Source of the DNA: JAKLHL01 sp964411885
GTDB lineage: Bacteria > Bdellovibrionota > JAFGOL01
Assembly (NCBI GenBank): GCA_964411885.1
Contig: CAYPMK010000012.1
Coordinates: 1-35,462, forward strand
Length of the DNA: 35,462 bases
Direction of reading: 5' to 3'
Each line of letters opens with the position of its first letter. Positions within the stretch are counted from its first letter, which is position 1. The notes under the pieces were generated by a model, which made no database searches, was not told the DNA's origin, and saw only the letters and a program-made list of their open reading frames with translations. Below, one piece after another: positions 8,362-14,943 of this stretch. A program made the position numbers and the translations under genes.

Positions 8362-9093
8362 ATGCACTATTTATTATCCATCATGGTCCTGATAAGTTCT
8401 TTGTCTTATGCACAAGATAAAACTGTAGTAAAAAAAGTAGAAGAGGATATTCCTGCTAAAAAAGTAGTATTGAATATGCTAGACGGTTTTAATAAGATGG
8501 CAGACAACAAGGCTAAATATGTAAAAGGAGATGTCTCATATAAACAATATATGAGCACAGACTTCACTCTTGCAGAAAGAACTTCTAAGTTGATAGATTT
8601 TTACGACGTGTGTGAAAAATCCTTAAAATATGATTATGATTCAACTACTAAAAAATTCAAGAGTGACCATTGGGCTGGCAAGGGTGAAAATGACAGGAAT
8701 AATTTTGTTAATATATTCAGACAGCTTATAGAATCCATTGTTTATCCAATAGCTAATGATTACTTTGGTAGCTACCACATGACACATAGTGTTCTTGAAT
8801 CAAGCAAGAACAAGGCTGTCATCCGTTCTATAGTTCAGAACAAAAAGAAGAGAAGGATGAATTTTATAATGGATTGGTATATTCAGAACAACAATGGAGA
8901 ATGGAAAATATATGATGTTGATGTTGATGGAGAAAGATGGGTGCCAAGTTTTAGATCACAGTTCAACGAGGTCATATCTAAAAAATCATATTCAAAGCTA
9001 ATAGATCTTATGAAGAAAAAATTAAAAGAAACCAAAGACGAAAGAGCAAAAACAGATAAGGCTGATCGTCTTGCTGCAAAAAAGGGGGCTTAA
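8362..9093 (+). CDS. MlaC/Ttg2D-type periplasmic phospholipid-binding protein
   Basis: 243 residues with a signal peptide (MHYLLSIMVLISSLSYA). The C-terminal half carries the family pattern 'VDVDGERWVPSFRSQF', followed by 'SYSKLIDLMKKKL', as in toluene-tolerance Ttg2/MlaC proteins. MlaC shuttles phospholipids across the periplasm between an inner-membrane MCE-protein transporter and an outer-membrane complex. None of the usual partners (MlaE, MlaF, MlaD) is next to it; instead it sits between the EnvC-like gene and a small membrane protein plus a TolC family gene. Ribosome site GGAGG at 8347-8351. The highly charged Lys/Asp/Ala tail is unusual. Family fairly certain, precise substrate inferred. 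Confidence 0.8.
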   Translation: MHYLLSIMVLISSLSYAQDKTVVKKVEEDIPAKKVVLNMLDGFNKMADNKAKYVKGDVSYKQYMSTDFTLAERTSKLIDFYDVCEKSLKYDYDSTTKKFKSDHWAGKGENDRNNFVNIFRQLIESIVYPIANDYFGSYHMTHSVLESSKNKAVIRSIVQNKKKRRMNFIMDWYIQNNNGEWKIYDVDVDGERWVPSFRSQFNEVISKKSYSKLIDLMKKKLKETKDERAKTDKADRLAAKKGA

Positions 9094-9290
9094 TGGATCT
9101 TCTTTATAAAATAAAGGAGCATATATTAGTTACACTCTTTATAGTGATGGTAGGTGTATTATCCTTGTTCATAGCTATGATAGAAGGATATTTTGGTCTT
9201 GCCATACAAGCTTTTGTTGGTTTATCAGCTTGTGCTACATTGCTCGTTTTTATTGTTCCTGTGATGCTAAAAAAGGGGGATAAGAGTTGA
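9093..9290 (+). CDS. Small two-helix membrane protein, unknown function
   Basis: 65 residues with two clear hydrophobic segments (about 11-32 and 35-58) separated by a short 'EGYFG' turn, and a Lys-rich end. The ATG overlaps the MlaC-like stop as TAATG, with a run of G residues as ribosome site, and its TGA overlaps the TTG start of the next gene, so coupled translation is likely. No family recognised. Its position suggests an accessory subunit for the MlaC-like or TolC-like neighbours, but this is only inference. Confidence 0.75.
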   Translation: MDLLYKIKEHILVTLFIVMVGVLSLFIAMIEGYFGLAIQAFVGLSACATLLVFIVPVMLKKGDKS

Positions 9291-10636
9291 GATCCTTTGT
9301 TCTTGTTTTTCTGTTATTATTTTCTGTTAATATTTTCTCTAATGATACAGAGGGAAAAGAAAAGATCAGTCTTGCTTCTGCACTTAAAAGGACTCTAAAT
9401 TATAACGGAGAGTTACTTGGAGAAAGAAAAAGTATAGATCTTGCTCAAGGAAGGATAGATCAGGCAAGAGCGGCGTTGTTTCCCAAAACAGAACTCTACA
9501 TAATGGGTGCTCCTGTTTTTCAACATACTGGGGATGCATTACAATCACAAAGCAACTGGTCTAAATGGGGCGTGTTTGCTACGGTTCGCGGAACAATGAT
9601 ACAACCCATTTATACCTTTGGTGTAGTAGACGAATATAAGAGCGCAGCTAAACATGGTTATGATGTAGAAACAAACAAGGTTAAGAACAAAGAAGAAGAC
9701 CTTATATATAGAACAAAACAATTCTACTATGGCCTTCAACTTGCTAACGATATGGTAGACCTAGTTGGTGAGGCTAACAGCAAGATGGATGGTGCTGTTA
9801 AAAAAGCAGAGGAACTTCTAGAGAAGAACAAAATAAAAAGAGAGGATCTTTACGCATTAAAGACATTTTATTCTCAGATAAAAATCAAAAGTGATGAAGC
9901 TTTGAGAGGAAAATATCTTGCAGAAAAAGCTTTGGTTTGGACAATGGGACTCCCAAGGGACACAAAAGTTGAATTGGACGAAGAATACTTGTATCCAGAA
10001 GAAGTAGATCTTAGTGGTGAAGATAAATATATTGCTATGGCGATGGACGGTAGTCCAGAGCTTAAAATGCTGTTCTCTGGTATAGAGGCCACTAAGGCTC
10101 TTTGGCAAGGGCAAGCAAAACAAAAAAGGCCAGCACTTTTTGCGCTTGGATTTGGACAATATTCTTACAGCAACGTTAATGATAAACAACCAAGTGTTTT
10201 TGCTAGCGATCCTTTTAATAATTATGGTGCTGGAGTTATGGTTGGATTTCGGTTCAATCTTGATTGGTGGACAATAAATGCGATGTCAAAACAAAGCAAG
10301 GCAGAATATGAAAAATTATTGTTCTCAAAAGATACACTTACAGAAGGTAAAGTGCTTCAGGTAAGGAAAGCTTTTAGAGAAGCCTTGGACTACAAACAGG
10401 CTGTTGAATATGCAAAAGAAGGTGAGTCTAACGGAAGTAAATGGATGATGAATGCCGCACTTGGCTATGGAATAGGTACTAGTGACGACGTTAAGGACCT
10501 TATAGACTCAATGAAAGGATATTTTGAGGCAAAGATAAATTACAGTATGTCTATATACAACTACAATATGGCGTTGGCTGATCTTAGTAAGATAACAGGA
10601 AAAGAAGTAGTTCCATCTTTGCAATATAATAGATAG
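9287..10636 (+). CDS. TolC family outer-membrane protein
   Basis: 449 residues: signal peptide (MRSFVLVFLLLFSVNIFS), then two repeated helical halves typical of TolC ('SLASALKRTLNYN…RIDQARAALFPK' in the first, 'KVLQVRKAFREALDYK' in the second). These proteins form a trimeric outer-membrane beta-barrel with a long periplasmic alpha-barrel and act as exit ducts for efflux pumps or type I secretion. No pump or membrane-fusion protein gene is adjacent, but it is coupled (TTGA overlap) to the small membrane protein and follows the MlaC-like gene, so a lipid- or envelope-related role is possible. Start TTG has a strong AAAAAGGGGG ribosome site. Confidence 0.88.
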   Translation: MRSFVLVFLLLFSVNIFSNDTEGKEKISLASALKRTLNYNGELLGERKSIDLAQGRIDQARAALFPKTELYIMGAPVFQHTGDALQSQSNWSKWGVFATVRGTMIQPIYTFGVVDEYKSAAKHGYDVETNKVKNKEEDLIYRTKQFYYGLQLANDMVDLVGEANSKMDGAVKKAEELLEKNKIKREDLYALKTFYSQIKIKSDEALRGKYLAEKALVWTMGLPRDTKVELDEEYLYPEEVDLSGEDKYIAMAMDGSPELKMLFSGIEATKALWQGQAKQKRPALFALGFGQYSYSNVNDKQPSVFASDPFNNYGAGVMVGFRFNLDWWTINAMSKQSKAEYEKLLFSKDTLTEGKVLQVRKAFREALDYKQAVEYAKEGESNGSKWMMNAALGYGIGTSDDVKDLIDSMKGYFEAKINYSMSIYNYNMALADLSKITGKEVVPSLQYNR

Positions 10637-10655
10637 TCAAGGAGGCTGTTCATAT

Positions 10656-11252
10656 TTGAAGATAGATTCAAAACAAATTCGTATAAAACTTAAGTCTTAT
10701 TATGAAAAAGCTTTTAGTTATTTTATACCAATATTTGTTAAAGAAGGTTTACACTCTAATTTTTTCTCTATAACAGTGTTGGTGCTTTGTTCAATTTGTG
10801 CAATATTATTATTTGCTGACGGTGTTGGACAAGCTGGTCTTGCTGGCATATTGGCTGCTGCATCAGATATTATGGGGTCAATGGTCGCTGAAAAAAGAGA
10901 TGATAAAGAAAGCAGACGCGCTTTAGTAGATTCAATAACAGATCTGTATTCAGAGATAATATTCTATACCGGTATTGCAGTGTTTTTTATACAGGCAGAG
11001 AAAGCATATTTTGCGATATTCGCATATCTTTGTCTTGTTGGATCTTTAATGACGGTTTTTATAATGGTAAGAGCAAGGCAATTTGGTTACGACGTAGCAC
11101 ATGGTTTTATCCATAGACCAGAAAGGTTTGCTATTATTTCTCTTGGTATGTTCTTTGGTCCTTATGGACTTGCTATAGCCTCTATCTTAATTGCAATTGT
11201 TGCAAACTATACAGCATCAAGGATGATCTGGGATATTTGGTTCACTGATTGA
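10656..11252 (+). CDS. CDP-alcohol phosphatidyltransferase family protein with degenerate active-site motif
   Basis: 198 residues with about six membrane segments. The N-terminal 'LHSNFFSITVLVL' corresponds to the 'PNxxT' entry of CDP-alcohol transferases. The family motif D-x2-D-G-x2-A-R-x8-G-x3-D-x3-D can be laid over 'DIMGSMVA' to 'ALVDSITD' with exact spacing: the first, third and fourth Asp and the Ala are present, but the second Asp is Gly and the G, R and G positions are S, E and R. Intact enzymes transfer a phosphoalcohol from CDP-diacylglycerol-type donors with two metal ions held by these Asp residues, so this one is either altered in activity or inactive. Start TTG at 10656 is supported by AAGGAGG at 10639-10645. 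Confidence 0.7.
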   Translation: MKIDSKQIRIKLKSYYEKAFSYFIPIFVKEGLHSNFFSITVLVLCSICAILLFADGVGQAGLAGILAAASDIMGSMVAEKRDDKESRRALVDSITDLYSEIIFYTGIAVFFIQAEKAYFAIFAYLCLVGSLMTVFIMVRARQFGYDVAHGFIHRPERFAIISLGMFFGPYGLAIASILIAIVANYTASRMIWDIWFTD

Positions 11253-11275
11253 TGTTTTTATAATTGGGAGGGTCT

Positions 11276-12022
11276 ATGTTACTAATTTGTTTGTTAGCTT
11301 CTATTTTAAGTACAAATGTGATTGAAGCAAAACCTTTCGTTAATAGTTTTATAGAATTTAATCTTCCTGATTCATGGGGTTGTTCAGAGTCTGGCTATTA
11401 TTGGACTTGCCAGCCACTAGATCCAAAAAAAACCAGCGAGGTTGTTATAGTTATGGCGGCTGGTCCCCAAGGCCCCTCAGATAACATGAAAGACTATTAT
11501 GATTATCTAAGTGGTTCGATGGTAAGTTATGATCTTAAAGAGAATAAAAAAGTTAAAAGTACTCCTACTTATACTCAGTATAAAGATATATTTGGGCAAA
11601 AATGGGTAGATAGCCAGCATCTTAGTACAGCTGTTCCAGATTATTACACTCGTTATCTTGCAACAGTAAAAGATGGAAGGGCGGTGCTGTTTACAGTTAC
11701 TGTTGAAAAGAATAAATACAACATCTATATGTCTGAACTTTATAAGTTAATAGAGAGTATGAAGATGAGGATGTCTTTACCGGCAGAACCTTTGGATACA
11801 GGTCTAAAAGGTTTATTGTTCGGTCAAAAACAGGCTATTAAAACAGCTTTAGATAGTAAAGAAAAGAAAGCATTACAAATTGGAGAAGCTAAAAAGTCGT
11901 CAGCTCTATGGATATCACTACTAGTAGCATTAGCGGTGTTTGTAGTTGTTTATATTTACATAAAGAAAAAAAGAAAAGGTATGTCAAAAGATAAAAACAA
12001 AAAGGGGTTTTTTAGAAAATGA
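11276..12022 (+). CDS. Exported protein with C-terminal membrane anchor, unknown function
   Basis: About 248 residues from the ATG at 11276, chosen because GGGAGG lies just before it (an upstream TTG at 11264 would include the ribosome site). A signal peptide is followed by a periplasmic domain beginning 'FIEFNLPDSWGCSESGYYWTC', with two Cys that could form a disulfide, then a linker and a C-terminal transmembrane helix (about 210-230) ending in a very basic cytoplasmic tail (KKKRKGMSKDKNKK). I do not recognise the family. Its place after the CDP-alcohol transferase-like gene and overlap (ATGA) with pyrE mark it as an operon member. Confidence 0.8.
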   Translation: MLLICLLASILSTNVIEAKPFVNSFIEFNLPDSWGCSESGYYWTCQPLDPKKTSEVVIVMAAGPQGPSDNMKDYYDYLSGSMVSYDLKENKKVKSTPTYTQYKDIFGQKWVDSQHLSTAVPDYYTRYLATVKDGRAVLFTVTVEKNKYNIYMSELYKLIESMKMRMSLPAEPLDTGLKGLLFGQKQAIKTALDSKEKKALQIGEAKKSSALWISLLVALAVFVVVYIYIKKKRKGMSKDKNKKGFFRK

Positions 12023-12588
12023 AATTTAAAAACACAAATGAATGGAAAGAATTAAGAGATCTTTTAAGAGAGCTTTCTTATGAAAAAAGGGATGTTGTTC
12101 TTGCAAGTGGTAAGAAGTCAGATTTCTATATAGACGTAAAACAAACTGCACTTAATTCAAAGGGATCATTCCTTTTGGGTAAACTTATTAATGTAGTCGT
12201 TCATGATGAGTTCAATGGGGCAAAGGCCGTTGGGGGAATAACCATGGGGGCAGATCCTCTTTCTACAGCGACTTCTGTACTAAGCCATAGTCAAGGTGGC
12301 ACTCTTCATGCTTTCTATATAAGAAAGGAACCAAAAGCTCATGGTACTGGACGCTGGATAGAGGGCATAAAGAACGTACCATCTGGAACAAAGGTGGTTA
12401 TTCTTGAGGATGTTGTAACTACTGGCGGTTCTACACTTAAATCTTGTGACAGGGCAAAGGAACATGGTCTTGATATCCTTGGCATAATATCTGTTGTTGA
12501 TAGACAAGAGGGTGGTAGAGAGGCCATAGAAGAAGCTGGATATAAATTCATATCCCTAGTAACAAAAGCAGAGATAGTTTCTGCTTAA
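12019..12588 (+). CDS. pyrE: Orotate phosphoribosyltransferase
   Basis: 189 residues, in the normal size range. It joins orotate to PRPP to make OMP, the fifth step of pyrimidine synthesis, in the cytoplasm. The PRPP-binding loop VVILEDVVTTGGST (126-139) and the flexible-loop region 'RKEPKAHGTGRWIEG' are clear. The start overlaps the previous stop as ATGA, so it is translated at the tail of an envelope operon, an unexpected place for a nucleotide enzyme. It is the last gene before the nusA operon. Confidence 0.93.
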   Translation: MKFKNTNEWKELRDLLRELSYEKRDVVLASGKKSDFYIDVKQTALNSKGSFLLGKLINVVVHDEFNGAKAVGGITMGADPLSTATSVLSHSQGGTLHAFYIRKEPKAHGTGRWIEGIKNVPSGTKVVILEDVVTTGGSTLKSCDRAKEHGLDILGIISVVDRQEGGREAIEEAGYKFISLVTKAEIVSA

Positions 12589-12611
12589 TGCTTGCTTAAA
12601 AAGCTCTTGCT

Positions 12612-12660
12612 AATAGCGTGGGCTTATGCTATTCAAGCCAATCAAGGGCTTTAGTGCCCT
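12612..12660 (+). promoter_or_regulatory. Hairpin-rich leader ahead of rimP-nusA; weak terminator-like stem
   Basis: The 102-bp gap between pyrE and rimP holds mutually exclusive stems: AATAGC (12612-12617) with GCTATT (12628-12633), and GGCTT (12621-12625) with AAGCC (12635-12639). They are followed by AGGGC (12645-12649) with GCCCT (12656-12660) and then ATTTTTATT. The last stem plus T-run looks like a weak intrinsic terminator. It could end pyrE transcription, or act as an attenuator that NusA (encoded downstream) reads. Competing folds are visible; function is inferred. Confidence 0.45.
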
Positions 12661-12690
12661 ATTTTTATTATTAAAAGGGAGGGCTGTACT

Positions 12691-13155
12691 TTGTCTTTAT
12701 CTAAGCAGAGCATTGCAGATTTCCTTAATTCTGAGCTTAAATCTATGGGGATAGACCTTGTGGATATAGAACTTTCAAGCTCAAGAAAGCCTCTTTTAAG
12801 GCTTTATGTAGATAGGATAGGCGAAACCCATCCTGAGTGCACGCTTAAGGTTTCTGATTGTGAAGAAGTTAGTAGAATGGTTCAAAGACTTATAGATGTA
12901 GAGGGAATTATAAAAACAGATTATACGCTAGAGGTTTCTACTCCGGGTCTAGAAAGACCACTCTATAGAATTGATGACTATAAAAGGTTCAAGGGCAAAC
13001 TTGCGAATGTTGTTATTATGGAACCAGTGGGTGGCTCTTTTGTTGGCAGGATACAGACAGTGAATATGGATTCGATAGTTTTTGAAGTAGAGGGAAAGAC
13101 CAAAGAGGTCAAGATGAGTGATATTAAGAGAGCAAAGCTAAAATTTGAGAGGTAG
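12691..13155 (+). CDS. rimP: Ribosome maturation factor RimP
   Basis: 154 residues, the usual length. It helps assemble the 30S subunit. Family features are 'SDCEEVSRMVQRLID' and 'YTLEVSTPGLERPLYRIDDYKRFKGKLANV', the conserved N-domain strand and start of the SH3-like C-domain. The start is TTG with GGGAGGG about 6 bp upstream. It heads the classic rimP-nusA-infB-rbfA operon. Confidence 0.95.
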   Translation: MSLSKQSIADFLNSELKSMGIDLVDIELSSSRKPLLRLYVDRIGETHPECTLKVSDCEEVSRMVQRLIDVEGIIKTDYTLEVSTPGLERPLYRIDDYKRFKGKLANVVIMEPVGGSFVGRIQTVNMDSIVFEVEGKTKEVKMSDIKRAKLKFER

Positions 13156-13160
13156 CTTTT

Positions 13161-14930
13161 ATGATGTTTGAAGAACTAGAAAGAGTCATAGAACAATTTG
13201 GAAAAGACAAAGGCATAGATAAGAAGATGATAATAGAGGCTATAGAAGCCGCTCTTGTTACTGCCGCAAAAAAGAAAATGGGTCCACATGTTGAGATAGA
13301 AGCTCAATACAACGAGGAAACTTTTGAGATAGAACTCTTTCAGTTCAAAACCGTTGTAGAAGATGGCGACGTTGCTGATGAAGATATAGAAATAGAACTT
13401 TCTGAGGCAAAAAAGGATGACCCAGAGGTTGAACTTGGGGACAGTATAGGTGTAAAACTAGATTCTGCTATGTTTGGCAGAATAGCTGCACAAACTGCAA
13501 AACAGGTAATAAACCAAAAGGTTCGTGATGCAGAAAGAGAAATCATTTATTCTGAATTCCTTGCAAGGAAGGGAGAAGTAATAAGTGGTATAGTAAGACG
13601 TTTTGAAAGAGGAACGGTCGTAATAGATCTGGGGAAAACAGAAGGGTATATGCCTTTGAAAGAGCAGATCCCCGGAGAACAATATAGGATAGGTGACAGA
13701 GTTCAAGCTTTCCTTTTGGATGTTCAGCAAACACCAAAGGGTCCACAAATAATACTATCAAGAGCTACACCTTTATATCTTATAAAATTATTCGAGATGG
13801 AAGTTCCAGAAATATATGAAGGCATAGTAACAATAAAGAGTGCGGCAAGAGACCCGGGTTCAAGAGCAAAAATAGCAGTTACATCTAAGGATAAAGACAT
13901 AGATCCTGTGGGTGCTTGTGTTGGAATAAGGGGTGCAAGAGTACAAAATATAGTCTCTGAGTTGAAAGGAGAAAGAATAGATATAATTGCTTACAACTCT
14001 GATATAGCAAAATTCGTTTGTGCGGCTTTGCAACCTGCAGAGGTTAGTAAGGTCCTTATAGATGAAAGCAACAAGTATATGGAAGTAATAGTTCCAGACA
14101 CACAACTTAGTCTTGCAATAGGTAGAAGAGGACAAAACGTTCGTCTTGCGGCTCAATTAACTGGCTGGAAAATAGATGTGATGGGTGAGACAGATATGTC
14201 TAAACGTTATGAGGATGCAAAATTCTCCTTAACGCAGATACCTAACATAAGTGAAACTATTGCTACCGCATTGTTCCAGAACGGATATAAGACGGTGTTC
14301 GAAGTTGCAGAGGCTACAGCTCAAGAGATAATAGGTATTCCGGGCTTTGACAACGAGGAGCAGGCTCAAACACTTATAAATTCAGCCAAAGAAATGGTAG
14401 ATTCTGGAAAGGTAATTATAAAAACATCTGATGAAAAGTTCACAGTATCTGGAAAGAGAACCGCAGATGAAATATTAAGAGAAGAAATGCAACAGTTGAC
14501 TGCAAGAGAAAAAGATCTAGATGCTGATGAGAGTGAGCTCTTAAAAGTTAGGGGTGTTGGACCAAGTTTGGTAAAGGAACTTAATAATGTAGGTGTAAAC
14601 AACATACAAGAACTTGCAGAAGTTGACATAGAAGCTGTTAAGGAAAAAATTGATTGGGAGAATAAGGACGAACTTAATCCAATACATGTTTATGCAAAGC
14701 TTCTTAATAATGAGGCCTTAATAGAGCAAGGCAAGCTGAACGGATTTATAGAAGCTGAAAAACTTTCATCTATAGTAGAGGCAACAAAGTCCGTTATATT
14801 AAGGATGGGAGCTGCAGGTTATGATACAGTTAGTTCTGTTAGTTCATCAACATTAGAAGAATTTAAGTCTAAAATGATGATAGACGATCAAAAGGCAGAA
14901 TTAGTTTATAATGCTTTAAAGTCTTTATAG
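13161..14930 (+). CDS. nusA: Transcription termination/antitermination factor NusA
   Basis: 589 residues. Domains in order: RNA-polymerase-binding N-domain (1-130), S1 domain (about 137-201), KH1 with GIRG loop (255-258), KH2 with GRRG loop (321-324), and two helix-hairpin-helix acidic repeats (about 362-412, and from 'LLKVRGVGPSLVKELNNVG' onward, in the AR1/AR2 manner). A longer C-terminal part resembling a third repeat follows. It binds elongating RNA polymerase and controls pausing, termination and antitermination. The KH2 GRRG and S1 signatures make the call secure. Two ATGs are adjacent; the first is used here. Confidence 0.97.
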   Translation: MMFEELERVIEQFGKDKGIDKKMIIEAIEAALVTAAKKKMGPHVEIEAQYNEETFEIELFQFKTVVEDGDVADEDIEIELSEAKKDDPEVELGDSIGVKLDSAMFGRIAAQTAKQVINQKVRDAEREIIYSEFLARKGEVISGIVRRFERGTVVIDLGKTEGYMPLKEQIPGEQYRIGDRVQAFLLDVQQTPKGPQIILSRATPLYLIKLFEMEVPEIYEGIVTIKSAARDPGSRAKIAVTSKDKDIDPVGACVGIRGARVQNIVSELKGERIDIIAYNSDIAKFVCAALQPAEVSKVLIDESNKYMEVIVPDTQLSLAIGRRGQNVRLAAQLTGWKIDVMGETDMSKRYEDAKFSLTQIPNISETIATALFQNGYKTVFEVAEATAQEIIGIPGFDNEEQAQTLINSAKEMVDSGKVIIKTSDEKFTVSGKRTADEILREEMQQLTAREKDLDADESELLKVRGVGPSLVKELNNVGVNNIQELAEVDIEAVKEKIDWENKDELNPIHVYAKLLNNEALIEQGKLNGFIEAEKLSSIVEATKSVILRMGAAGYDTVSSVSSSTLEEFKSKMMIDDQKAELVYNALKSL

Positions 14931-14943
14931 GAGTGTTTTATTA

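Noticed and set aside
9857..10189. 110-residue minus-strand frame inside the TolC family gene
   Set aside because: Antisense shadow, Phe/Cys-rich composition and no supporting ribosome site.
12589..12690. tRNA or riboswitch in the rimP leader
   Set aside because: No cloverleaf or known riboswitch core could be drawn; only short stems are present.
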